From NCBI GenBank assembly GCA_033557465.1, contig CM066040.1, positions 330,106,297 to 330,170,296 of the forward strand: DNA of 64,000 bases. The letters are read 5' to 3'. Shown here one piece after another: positions 54,683 to 64,000 of this stretch. The notes beneath the pieces were generated by a model. The model was given only the letters and a program-made list of their open reading frames with translations, was not told the origin of the DNA and ran no database searches. The translations under genes were made by a program, and so were the position numbers. The DNA is from Ichthyophis bannanicus. Its lineage: Eukaryota; Chordata; Amphibia; Gymnophiona; Ichthyophiidae. Every line of letters starts with the position of its first letter. Position 1 is the stretch's first letter.

Positions 54683-55052
54683 TATGTGAAGACTGCATTC
54701 CTGCTTGTTCCTGTAGATAGTGTAGTTACTCACCTGTAACAGGTGATCTCCGGGAACAGCAGGAATTTAGTCTTCATAAACCGCCGACCTCCCCTAGGAG
54801 TTGTATTTCTCTCTCTCTCTCTCTTTCTCTCTCTCCCTCTCTCTTTTGTCTCGGCTATAAACTCAACTGGAGAGGGACAGTTGGAAAGGCGGGAAGGCAG
54901 CACGAGGCACTGTGGGATGCTCTCAAAACCTTTCCTATTGGATGCTGGGGAGCGTTACGGCGCGGGCTCCGTCGGTACCGACGATACCCATATGTGAAGA
55001 CTAAATTCCTTCTTTTCCCAGAGATCACCTGTTACAGATGAGTAACTACGCT
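54683..55052 (+). repeat. DIRS copy 4 internal complementary region and right terminal repeat
   Basis: 54719-54777 is the imperfect inverse of 54992-55052 (arm text gtagttactcacctgtaaca). 54683-54718 is the inverse of the left terminal repeat at 49170-49208. A TC-rich simple repeat lies between the halves at about 54809-54846. Confidence 0.8.
54809..54846. repeat. TC simple repeat
   Basis: A run of tctctctctctctctttctc type inside the DIRS right end; the corresponding spot in copy 1 (near 3247-3290) has a shorter version. Confidence 0.8.
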
Positions 55053-55395
55053 TTATAGCAAGAGGATGAAATCAAATCAAACTTAAATATCTTTTATACT
55101 TCAATAAATAGAGGGGAGCCGACCAGCGCTTGGCAGCAGGTACAACCCTAAATACAGGCATAGAGGAGGGTGACCTGCACGGAGCTGCAGTTACAACTAC
55201 TCTAGCTACCTTACTGGGCAGACTGGATAGGTCATACTGGTCTTTCTCTGCCATCATATACTGTGTTGTTATGAAAAAATAGAGGTAGGCTAGAGATAGT
55301 CCAGAGAGAGGCAACTAAAGTGTTATGAGATCTGAATCTTAAGTCATGGGTATAACCTAGAGGAAAGAAGAAAACTTACATTTCACCAAGTTCCA
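55053..55395 (+). mobile_element. CR1-b-like 3' tail and RT debris
   Basis: The stretch tactgggcagactggatagg at 55211 is a CR1-b type tail. From 55285 a decayed CR1 piece (gagagaggcaactaaagtgt) follows. 55053-55200 has no recognisable content. Confidence 0.45.
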
Positions 55396-55965
55396 AAAAG
55401 GAAAAATCAAAAACCAGAGAGGCTGCTGTTCCCAAAAAACCATCTTTCAGCAAATGGAAAAACGAGCCAAATGACGAAAACTGGAAACAGCACAAGCATT
55501 GGCAAGTTAAATGTAAGGCATTGATAAAGCATGCAAGAGAGAATTTGAGAAGAAGCTTGCTGTGGAAGCAAAAATGCGTAATAAAGACTTTTTCAAGTAC
55601 ATTCGTAGCAAAAAACCTGTGAGAGAGTCAGTTGGACAATTAGATGATAGAGGGGTAAAAGGGGCACTAAGAGGGGATAAGGCCATAGCGGAGAGACTGA
55701 ATGAATTCTTTGCTTCGGTCTTTACTGAGGAAGATGTAGGAATGTTACCCATGACTGAAATGGTATTTAAATGTGATACTGCGGAAGAATTGAAGGAAAT
55801 ATCGATACACCGGGATGATGTATTACAACTATTTGATAAACTGAAGAGTAGCAAATCACCTGGACCGGATGGTATACATCCAAGGCTGTTGAAAGAACTA
55901 AAATATGAGATTGCAAACCTGCTATTAGTAATCTGTGAACTATCATTAAAATCATCCGTAATACC

Positions 55966-57548
55966 TGTGGCGCTGCACCCCATCTAGGCGATTGCCTATA
56001 GGAGGCAGCGTGCCATCTAATGTCTCTTTTTATGCTCTAGCCCCAGAGCTAAGGCTTCTGGAATTGTAGTTGTGGGCAAATAAAGCAGTCCGAGTGGTTT
56101 TAGAGGCGAACACAGGAAATTTATTCTTTTTGTGGTTTAAGCTTTGCAAACAATTCTTGGGAAGTTTGAACAGGACAACACAAAGAAAAGTTATTTCTTC
56201 ACCCAAAAAGGTATCATACAAACATTGCAGTGACAAAATAAACTTGCTTCAATCAGCTTACATAGAACAGAAAAGTATTTTCTTTCTTCACCTGCCACAG
56301 TTGAAACCAGTGCTTATTGCTTCCTATTACCGTCTAGCACACTTCAGTTCCCTTCAGCTGTTCAGGGTTTTAAAACAGCCTTTTTCCTGCTTGTCTGTAT
56401 TACAAATAGCACAGCTATTTCTTCAACACATTCACTTCACCCTTGAACATTCCTCTTAGCTTTCTCATTAGCAATTCTCTTTACTTCCCGGGTTTCCAGC
56501 CCTCAGAGTATCAGGACCATTAATTGCTTTGGCTCCTGGTTTTTCTGGCTTAAAAACCATTGGCCCCCTTTCACTCTGACTTTAGACACAAAGAGCAATC
56601 CATTAAAGAATCAGCAGAGTCCTGCTCCACTATACTGGGCTCCGTTTCCATATCTTCATAATCAGGCTCATAAGCTTCTGGGTTTGTATCTGCTTCTGAG
56701 AATTGTGGCTTAACTTTCTTTAACAGTGTAAACAGCTTTTCCCAATGAGATTTCTTTCTCTCCTCTGAGTTTCTAAAATGACTGCAAGGCTTTTTACCTC
56801 TGAGTAAAACTTTCAAAGGTTCTATCTGTCTCACCTTGCTTCTGGGAACAGTCTTTCTCACAGGCCTTTTAAAAAGGGTAATTTCTCCTTCAGAGTCTTC
56901 TAGGGCTGCCTCTGTGTCTGAGCTAGAATCCACCGCTCTCCCAAGGCTATCCCTCCTACCTTCAAACCGTGCTGCAGTGTCTTCACAGCAGGGGCTCCAC
57001 TCTGAAGAGCAGTCTCCTGTATACCGGCTGCTTTGAGAGTTTCTCCTGTGTCTGTCCCTGGACACTCTCTGCCTTTCACCCCTGAAGATTCTGTTCTCTT
57101 CAGCCTGGTTTGTGAACTTTCTTTCCAGCTGGCCTGTAGTCAGCTTCCTTAGTCCCTCTCTCTTGGACGGCTCGTGACTGCTGCTGTGGCTGGCTCTGTT
57201 CCCATGCCTTGCACTGTTCCTGTGCCCTGCACCGTGCTTTGCTCCAGCCCTGTGCTTTGCTGCTGCTCCCGCCCTTGCTCTGTGCCTTGCTCTATCCCTC
57301 TCTGTTTCTGAGAGCTTAAATGTGTGTAAGCGTCCTCCCCTTTCTGGCTCCACCTACCGGTGCTTCCTATCTCCACCCTGTGTTGCCATGGAGCCTGGGT
57401 GTGGTCTGAACTCAGTAGTTCTGCAAGTGTGTTTTTTTTCTCTGCCTGCAGTTTTATACGTAGGCCTGGCTGAGCTAGTCCTCCACTCAGATGAAAAAGT
57501 TTAATTTCTGGCTATTTTCCCAGGTCCTGCTGCAGCCTCGTCACCACA
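55966..57548 (-). mobile_element. LTR-like element (1583 bp) with internal ORF and 4-bp target duplication
   Basis: Ends are TGTGG...CCACA, with the 5'-TG...CA-3' pattern of LTRs. The CR1 target tacc is duplicated at 55962-55965 and 57549-57552. Read on the minus strand, it has a TATA-like cgtataaaac at 57451-57460, the ORF 57353-56571, and an aataaa at 56125-56120, i.e. the layout of a short transcription unit. A palindrome ctaggcgattgccta lies near the right end on this strand (55984-56000). It could be a solo LTR of a retrovirus-like or other LTR retroelement, or a non-autonomous element with LTR-like ends. No internal retroviral genes are present. Confidence 0.55.
56571..57353 (-). CDS. 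Uncharacterised 260-aa ORF within the LTR-like element
   Basis: It starts MEPERGGRLHTFKLSETERD. The first 60 residues are rich in Arg, His and Ala with tandem-like RARHRARAGAAAKHRAGAKH text. The middle has basic patches (FKRPVRKTVPRSKVRQIEPL). The C-terminus is acidic (YEPDYEDMETEPSIVEQDSA). No catalytic motif, signal peptide or membrane segment is visible and I recognise no family. It is uninterrupted although the host CR1 is decayed, which might mean the insertion is young. A TATA-like box lies about 100 bp upstream. The simplest alternative is a chance ORF in a repetitive CG/CT-rich stretch. Confidence 0.4.
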   Translation of the reverse strand: MEPERGGRLHTFKLSETERDRARHRARAGAAAKHRAGAKHGAGHRNSARHGNRASHSSSHEPSKREGLRKLTTGQLERKFTNQAEENRIFRGERQRVSRDRHRRNSQSSRYTGDCSSEWSPCCEDTAARFEGRRDSLGRAVDSSSDTEAALEDSEGEITLFKRPVRKTVPRSKVRQIEPLKVLLRGKKPCSHFRNSEERKKSHWEKLFTLLKKVKPQFSEADTNPEAYEPDYEDMETEPSIVEQDSADSLMDCSLCLKSE

Positions 57549-58460
57549 TACCTGAAGATTGGAGGATGGCCAATATAACGCCAATTTTTTAAAACGGGTT
57601 CCAGGGGTGATCTGGGAAACTGCAGACCGGTGAGCCTGACTTCAGTACCGGGAAAAATGGTAGAAACCATCATAAAGAACAAAATTACTGAACATGTAGA
57701 TAGTCATGGCTTAATGGGAGACAGCCAACATGGCTTTAGACAAGGAAGATCTTGTCTTACTAATCTGTTATGTTTTTTTGAAGGTGTGAATAAACAGGTA
57801 GACAAAGGTGAGTCAGTTGATATAGTGTATTTTTACTTTCAAAAAGCCTTTGACAAGGTCCCTCATCAGAGACTTTTGTTAAAACTAAAAAGAGTCATGG
57901 GATAGGAGGCAGTGTACTATTGTAGATCAGGAACTGGGTATAAGCTAGAAAGCAGAGGGTATGGCTAAATGGCCAGTTTTCCCAATGGAGAAAGGTGAAT
58001 AGTGGACTAGCCCAGTGATCTGTGCTGGGTCTGCTGCTTTTTGACATATTCATAAATGACCTGGAAAAGGGAATAATGAATGAGGTTATCAAATTTGCAG
58101 ATGACACAAAACTATTTAAACTTGCTAAAACCCAAGAGGATTGTGGAAAATTGCAAGAAGATCTTGTTAAATTGGAAGACTGGGCATCCAGATGGCAGAT
58201 GAAATTTAATGTGGACAAGTGCAAAGTTATGCACCTAGGATAGAACAACCCAAAACTATTGTTACACGATGCAAGGTTCCACATTAGGAACCACCACCCA
58301 GGAAAAAGATTTAGGCATCATCATGGATAACATGTTAAAACCCTTCTCCAGTGTGCAGCGGCGGCCAAGAGAGCCAATAGAATGCTAGGTATCATAAGGA
58401 AAGGAATGGAGAATAAAACAAAGGATATTATAATGCCTCTGTATCTCTCGCCAACTTGAC

Positions 58461-58820
58461 TTTACCAATTGTGTTAAACTGGCGCATTCAACTTAACCCA
58501 CTTGTTAACTTGCTCACAGAACCTGACCCCCGGCCTCTGGTTTCGCTGTTTCCACTATGGCTTTTTCAAAGAGCTTATGTGCTGCCGGCTTTAAATCAGC
58601 CATCAATCACTGTCTATATAATCGCCCGGTTCAGACTCTGAGCGATTGAGAGCTGATTTAATGCCGTGGCGGCACATAAGCCCTTTGAAAAAGCCATGGT
58701 GGAAACAGCAAAAACAGCGGTCGGGGTCAGGTTCTATGAACTGCCAAACTAAGCATTTTTAATGAGCATGTTCAACAAGTGGGTTAAGCATTTGAATGCA
58801 CCAGTTTAAGAAGTGGTAAA
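58461..58820. mobile_element. Long palindromic (foldback) element, 360 bp
   Basis: The left arm from tttaccaattgtgttaaact is mirrored by the right arm ending aagaagtggtaaa. Arms of about 165-190 bp include matching text such as ggctttttcaaagagcttat and its inverse. The centre is near 58620-58630 (gcccggttcagactctgagc). CR1 sequence stops just before it (58445). No clear target duplication. No ORF with meaning. Confidence 0.7.
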
Positions 58821-58849
58821 CCATCCCAGCAAACAGGTAAAAAGGGCTC

Positions 58850-59440
58850 TACCTACGTGGGTGTCATAGTAACTCTGAAGGCGGACTCAAACAAATACGT
58901 TTTTAATGCTTATTTAAACTTCTTCAGTTCCAGTTCAGTCCACAAAGTGGCCGGTAGTGAATTCCATAGAGCCGGGGCCGCAGCAAAAAAGGCACATCAT
59001 CAGGTTGCTTCATACTTAATCAAGGAGGGCACAGGAATATGCAAGTGGAAACCATGGAGGGAACAAAGAGCCCTAACAGGAGCATAAGGGTCACCAATGT
59101 AGACAGGTATTCTGGGGCCAAATCATGAATAGCCTTATGAGTAAAGGTCAAAGCTTTGAACAGAATACAGGATGCGACAGGCAGCCAATGATATTGCATG
59201 AGAAGAAGTGTGACCTGGTCAAATCTTCTTGCACAAGTGAGGGTGCGTATGGCGATATTCTGTACTGTCTGGAGACATTTAACTTCGTATTGGGGAAGTC
59301 CCAAATAGGCAATATTGCAATAGTCCAAAGGGACAACACCCATGTGAAGAACTACTGAAATTTGAGCACCCGAGTCCAGAAAAGGTTGTATAGTACGAAA
59401 ACGTCGAAGTGCAAGAAAAAAAGTCTGCATCCCTGCTGCA
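58850..59440 (-). mobile_element. L2-like LINE RT C-terminus, antisense
   Basis: The minus strand at 59020-59430 reads LDYCNIAYLGLPQYEVKCLQ, VQNIAIRTLTCARRFDQVTL, LMQYHWLPVASCILFKALTF and HKAIHDLAPEYLS, the typical L2 C-terminal block. Downstream 3' text extends to about 58850. Confidence 0.7.
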
Positions 59441-60199
59441 GATAAAGGCCATAGTGAGCTTGTTCATGGACCTGCTGTGTCAGGAAATAAGCTACAGAAA
59501 TTAATGAAAAAGTTAAGAGGATTAATTTCAATTAAGATAAAAAGATAATGTACTGCTATCTTTATGTTACAAACCCTATATATAAATGAAGAGTGTATAC
59601 AAAGAGAGTCCACTAAAAATTGGAGGAAAGAGGAATATTGCCACAAGAAAAACTGCAGAAAGAAACTGATGCAAATTTAAGACGGTTAATATCATGGGTT
59701 AAAGTAAAGAAGCTTGTGAGTGACAACATCGTTAATTAATTGAGGGCTTCTGTGGAAGAAGAAATAGAGAGGTCGCATGATGCTAAACTGACCTGCAAAT
59801 GTGAGTTTGGAGAGCTCCTGCCAAGTTGGGAATTTAACTTAAATGAGACCGGGCCTGTGAATCGGAACTTGCTTTAAGGGATGACCACAAAGGCTGACTC
59901 TTTAAAAAAAAAAAATAAATAAAGCAAGACATCAGTGCAGCAAGGCAAAATTGGAAAATCATCCAGCAGCAGACAGTGCAAGGGTGCATGTATATCCAAG
60001 ATGGTGCCAGTACAGTTTGAGGTGTAGCCTCACGTGGCTTTGTGAATAGCCTCTCCATATTATCAGATACCACAATTTGGTCAGGGTCCTCTTCCTGCGA
60101 AAGAGACTGATATGCTCTCTCAGTGGGAAGCCCCAAGCTGGGGCTTAGGGGCCTTAAGGTCCTCTCTCAGTTGTACCTTCTCCCCCAATGAAAGTTGGA
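59441..60199. other. No recognised gene or repeat
   Basis: AT-rich first half, mixed second half. ORFs are at most 100 aa and show no familiar motif. A short run of A at about 59904-59919 may mark an old retroposed tail. Confidence 0.4.
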
Positions 60200-61800
60200 T
60201 CAGCTCTTCAGGCTTTCTTGATTGAATGCTCTTGTCACAGCAGTGACAAAGCCCATGTCCATGCTAAAAGAAGGGGGAGCTGGGCTCAAGGAGACCAATG
60301 ATAAGGAGATGGAGACCCTCTTTAAGAATATTTTTGTGACTTCTACTTTAGACTCCCAAGTGGTGCTGTGTGCAGACTTGGTGCCTGAGTCCTCTTATGC
60401 TAAATCCAGCAGCTGCCAGATAGCCCGGAGGTTGCAAGGTCGGACTCTGGTGCTGCGTATGTGGTTGTTGGTCTTTATGACTTGATCAGGATCACTTCCG
60501 AGTCCATGGCAGCGGTGGTAGTTGCTGGGTTGTGGCTTTGGCTCTGTAGTTGGTCAACTGATGCTGGCTCCAAGTTTTGGTTAAGCCAACTTCCCTTCAA
60601 GGACAGGTTGCTCTTTTTTGGAGGACCTGGAGAAGTTTGTAAAAGATCTTGGGGAGGTTCACCCCCAACGGCTCCTGGAGTACAGGTCCAGGGGGACCTC
60701 CTGCAGGGTCCTGCATGGAGTGTGGAGACACTATCAGACAACTAGGAGTCTGGATAATGCCTGATCTTCTCATGGGCCTGTCCAAGAGGGATAAGCCTTT
60801 TTGGAGATCGCAGAAATCTCAAGCAGTGGTGGCACCCCCCAGAGCCAGTAAACCCCTGCAATGAGATCCAGTGGGTCCCTTCTGAGGTGTAGGAAGTTGA
60901 AGTGTGGCTCCAGCTGTTTTTCTTGGAGTGAACCCATATCATATCAGACCTATGGGTCCTTATTCAGGTTTTTGTGCTGGAGTTTGCAGAACCTCTGTGA
61001 GATACCTTTGTGGAGTTCCCTTTATTTAATTATTTATTTATTTAATGTCTTTTTTATATCATGCTCTTTAGAATCAGTGTGGTTTACAGTTAACAACTTG
61101 TGCAGTGCAGGCAGGACCTACACTGGACTTACAGTGAACAGGGGTTTCTAAACGGGACTGACAGGGTAACTATGTACAGGCAAGCTAACTGTCACAGGTG
61201 ACGTGGTCAGCTCACAACTATTTACAGATTGATTAACTATATACAGATTGACCAGTCAGAGTATGTACCCATTCCACCTGCAGAATGTATTGTGGTCTAG
61301 TGAGTGGGGTTGCAATCGTGCAGGGTGGCTACGCTGGGGGTGGCTGCCTGGTTCCTAGGTGTGACTGGTTGGGAGATGTCATTTGATTCCCCATTTAGAT
61401 TCCCCATTCAAGAAGAATCAAGGAACCTCTTCAGCACTTCTTGCAGTTGTAAACTAGTCTTTCTGTGCCCTCTGCAGAGCAGGGACAGTGACATTATTCC
61501 ATCTGCTTCATGGTGCACAAGAAGGGAGGATCCTTCTGGTCTATTCTGGACCCGAAGATGATCAGTGCCAAACTACAAGTTCCTCGTTTTCGCATGGAGA
61601 CCTTCAGGTCAGTCACTGCGGCATTCCAGCAAGGGGAATTCCAAACTTCCCTGGATCTCACAGAGGCATACTTTCACACCAGAGCAACACCAGTGGTTTC
61701 TTCAGTTCTGTGTCCTGGACCACATTTCCAGTTATGAGTCCTGTCTTTTGGCCTGGAGCGTCCCACTAAGAGACTACTAGCTGCCACCTAATTTCTGGTA
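60200..61800 (+). mobile_element. Divergent DIRS-like element fragment (second lineage)
   Basis: A Gag-like C-terminal region appears in shifting frames: LIRITSESMAAVVVAGLWLW then SWSTDAGSKFWLSQLPFKDR and LLFFGGPGEV (60480-60640). An RT N-terminus follows at 61510-61737: HKKGGSFWSILDPK, LQVPRFRMETFRSVTAAFQQ and FQTSLDLTEAYF, patterns seen in DIRS-like RTs (RPILDL, DL..AY.H). Its sequence differs strongly from copies 1-4. It is interrupted by an L2 tail at 61024-61290. All frames are broken. Confidence 0.55.
61024..61290 (-). mobile_element. Antisense L2-type 3' tail
   Basis: ttatttaattatttatttat at 61021 followed by cagtgtggtttacagttaac, the reversed tail pattern. The right boundary is approximate. 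Confidence 0.55.
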
Positions 61801-63590
61801 GAGGAAAGAAACTGGAAGGATGCTGGGTACCCTCTAGAATAGGGTTACTTGTGAAACTTTTATGTGAGCAGGCTCTTCAAGTTGTAGAGTGGATATATCA
61901 TCCTGAAACAGTATAGGAAGGCCCTCCCTATACAAAAGGCAGATCAATATAGAGAAACTCTCCTTTCTCTTCAGACTCACCCTCTAGAGAAGAAGTGCCC
62001 TATTTTGCATCCCAAACAACCCCTGTAGGGGATAAGGCTGGACTTCCGAGAAAAAGGAAAGATGAGATGGCAAAGCAGGGCCATTTAACCCCACCCTGCC
62101 ATCAGAAACAGAGGCGCTTGAGGGTCCCTGGTCCCCTGGTGGGAGAAGCCTGGACCTTGTACTCCTGTGGAGGGAGCTGCCAAGCAGCCAATAAGGACTA
62201 AAAACAGCCCAGCAGTTCTTTCAGAAGTTGCTGGAGGCGTCAGAATCGGCATCGGGTCCCAAGCCCTCGGGGATGTCCCAAAATGTCTGAAAAAGGGATG
62301 CCCGCTGTGTCACCATCAGACAGGAAACCTCAAGAAAAAGAGGGACCAAGGACAGAAAGGACCTTGGATTGAAAGCAACAACCTATAAACTAAATATTAA
62401 AAATTACTCGAATGGCTAAAAGAAGGTTCATTGAAAGTTATTTTTCCTGAAGCAGAACTGGGAATTTAAGATAGTTTGAAACACAAAAAGCATTGAAGGT
62501 TGTGTCTGATGCCTAAAGCTTTGGGAATACGATATTAATCGAAACGAATCTTCTGCACATATTTAAAAAAATACTAGTAAAAAGGACATATTAAAACATT
62601 TCTGACGGTTATTGTGCTAGCAAATAAATTATATTGGTCCAAAAAATTTTTTTTTTTAGCTATGATTAGTACCATCACACATGAGGCAAAAGAACCCACA
62701 CATGGAGCAAACCTGATGGGAGCTTCAAGTAGCACAATGCCAAGGCCCCCAACATTGTCACAAGACTCAAAACGGCAAAAAAAAAAGGACCATGAGAAAA
62801 AACTACAGAAAAAGGAAGGCAAAGCAACAGCAAGACTCCATGCAGCACGGGAAAAAAGACCATGAAAGAGTAACCATTTGAAAACAAATGCAAGGCTGTA
62901 CGTAGTCAAAGAAAAAATACCCTGCAAGGCTACGGCAAAAAGGGAATGCCAGCTGGGGAAACCCAAGCCAGCTGGGGAAACCCAAGTAGAGCTTCAACAA
63001 CCAACCCCCCTCCCCCCATGGGCCTTAGAGGTCTAGTTTGTCAAATATGGCTTTCTTTCTTTCTTTTTTTTTGTAAATTTCGAGCTGCTTTATTGCAAGC
63101 AGCAAGAGCCAAATACAGTCAAATTGAAATAAATAGGGAAGAAAAAAGAATAAAAAAAACTAGACAAATCCATGCAAAATTGAGAAAAAAAATCAAGAGA
63201 AATCCAACCAAGTCAATAGAGGATGGAAAGAGGGAAGGGGGGCCTGAGCCCAACTTACCAACCCCCTCAGGGGCCCCATGGGTTCCTTCTTTCTACTGTT
63301 CGACCCACCAAGCACTAGAAAACTGAGGATAGTAACACTGGACACAGGATAAGCTGGACAGAGGCGTAACCAAGCTCCAAGCAAATGTTGGATTTTCTGA
63401 TCTCATGCACACAGGTCCCAGGATGGTATTTTGGGCAAGGGGAGAAAGGCCTATGCACTGCTGCACCAGTCCACATACCTGGCCACCTGCTGGAGGTAGA
63501 CAATACTGGCTTCTCTCAGTGCTGCACCAGAGAGGCCTATTCACTAAAGAGTTCTATGATGTTGCATCAAACATGCAGATATGGTTTACG
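61801..63590. other. Mostly unrecognised sequence
   Basis: ORFs up to 130 aa overlap on both strands without a convincing motif. 61801-62390 might continue the DIRS-like element but I cannot show it. Simple runs occur at 62641-62658 (A/T) and 63057-63073 (CTTT / T). A 19-bp tandem repeat is at 62949-62986. Confidence 0.4.
62949..62986. repeat. Perfect tandem repeat, 19 bp x 2
   Basis: ccagctggggaaacccaag occurs twice in direct succession. Confidence 0.9.
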
Positions 63591-63980
63591 GTTTATTTAA
63601 ACACTTGATATACTGACTTTCTTGACAATCAAAGCCAAAACCATAGTGCTTTAAGGCAGGGTGCACTGTATTCACTGCCGGAAGTCTAGAAAGTGTGTTT
63701 CTGACAGTAAAAGAGGTACACCCTGCCTTAAGGCGGGCCACAATTAGAATGGGCGCGCTTACCTCCACCTTGCAATTAACATGAGTGCACAGTCTGCAGG
63801 GCGCTTACCCCTTCCACTGTCTGCCCCTATCCCACCCACTTGTAACCTTAATGCACCATGGGCAGTTAGCGCTTACAGTTGCTAACTGTTAATGCGTGCC
63901 CCAGCGCACCTTTAGCATGTGCCAGAATCCATGCTAACAGCTATTGCCCTTTAGTAACAGGGCCCCCAAGCAATGACATC
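63588..63980 (-). mobile_element. L2-type tail remnant, small inverted repeat and MITE-like end
   Basis: 63588-63640 (ggtttatttaaacacttgat then atactgactttcttgac) resembles the antisense tail. 63649-63663 (ctttaaggcagggtg) pairs with 63719-63733 with one mismatch. From 63855 to 63965 the text with repeated gttagcgct/gctaactgtt and the end ccctttagtaacagggcccc looks like the right half of a MITE related in style to 22842-22969. Its left half is not recognised. Confidence 0.35.
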
Positions 63981-64000
63981 ATTGAAAGTTGCTCAAGTCT

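Larger units (their letters stand above)
49170..55052 (+). mobile_element. DIRS retrotransposon, copy 4, with nested CR1 and lost RT
   Basis: Left terminal repeat (49170-49210), gag (49554-51615), eroded RT / RNase H region (51616-52560), CR1-a insertion (about 52565-53782), recombinase (53790-54558), internal complementary region (54683-54777) and right terminal repeat (54992-55052). The palindrome TCGGTACCGA is found inside both ends (49215-49224, 54972-54981). Left flank is antisense L2. Confidence 0.85.
55396..58445 (+). mobile_element. CR1-a endonuclease linker to RT, split by an LTR-like element
   Basis: Left part: DFFKYIRSKKPVRESVGQLD, LQLFDKLKSSKSPGPDGIHP, LLLVICELSLKSSVIP up to 55965. 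Right part from 57549: DWRMANITPIF reading, MSLTSVPGKMVETIIKNKIT, HGFRQGRSCLTNLLCFFEGV, FADDTKLFKLAKTQ at about 58095, to attataatgcctctgtatc at 58445. The uninterrupted copy near 44590 gives the empty site. Several frameshifts. Open pieces are 55562-55987, 57630-57905 and 58022-58243. Confidence 0.75.

Noticed and set aside
62574..62966. 130-aa hydrophobic minus-strand ORF that looks membrane-like
   Set aside because: It is the complement of A-rich lysine-coding text; Phe/Leu richness follows from base composition and there is no supporting context.
1..64000. tRNA, rRNA or tRNA-derived SINE genes
   Set aside because: Scanning by eye found no convincing A and B boxes or cloverleaf; a covariance-model search would be needed to exclude decayed copies.

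Overview
This window is vertebrate nuclear DNA dominated by transposable elements. The density of DIRS-type, CR1-, L2-, RTE/BovB- and Tx1-like retroelements suggests a large tetrapod genome. An amphibian, perhaps a caecilian, is my best guess (inference from repeat content only). Only one host-gene segment is visible: a 76-bp coding exon on the + strand at 16525-16600 with good splice sites. Its translation matches the N-terminal conserved region of MAST (microtubule-associated serine/threonine kinase) proteins. If that is right, most of the window is two large introns of a MAST-family gene filled with nested transposons.

Layout. 1-3500: CR1 3' end, then a DIRS retrotransposon (copy 1) with an intact tyrosine recombinase gene. 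3501-6105: LINE debris and a long L2-like element. 6106-15850: a nest in which a CR1 is split by an antisense RTE/BovB-like LINE, itself split by DIRS copy 2, which carries an antisense CR1 fragment. 15851-16770: the least repetitive part, containing the exon. 16780-24460: L2 debris, a Tx1/L1-like LINE, a duplicate of part of it containing a Harbinger-like MITE, and CR1 debris. 24470-32538: a second nest, with CR1 inside DIRS copy 3 inside a mariner inside a short element with inverted ends. 32545-36022: L2-like and CR1 copies. 36031-39486: a non-autonomous hAT element with a 1.85-kb C-rich minisatellite and a large GC-rich hairpin. 39487-47690: a CR1 interrupted by a rearranged, nearly full-length CR1 complex. 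47697-55052: antisense L2, then DIRS copy 4 with a nested CR1. 55053-59440: CR1 split by an LTR-like element that carries its own ORF, a palindromic element, and antisense L2. 59441-64000: a divergent DIRS-like fragment, L2 tails and largely unrecognised sequence.

The DIRS copies share one plan: left inverted terminal repeat, Gag with an N-terminal Cys/His motif, RT / RNase H / Dam-like methyltransferase polyprotein, tyrosine recombinase in an overlapping frame, an internal complementary region and a right terminal repeat. None is fully intact. I found no convincing new host-defence or metabolic system. The most interesting items are the hidden exon, the nests whose order can be read from target duplications and empty sites, the ORF-bearing LTR-like element, the hAT with its minisatellite, and a palindrome at the DIRS ends that is strongly repeated inside one gag gene.
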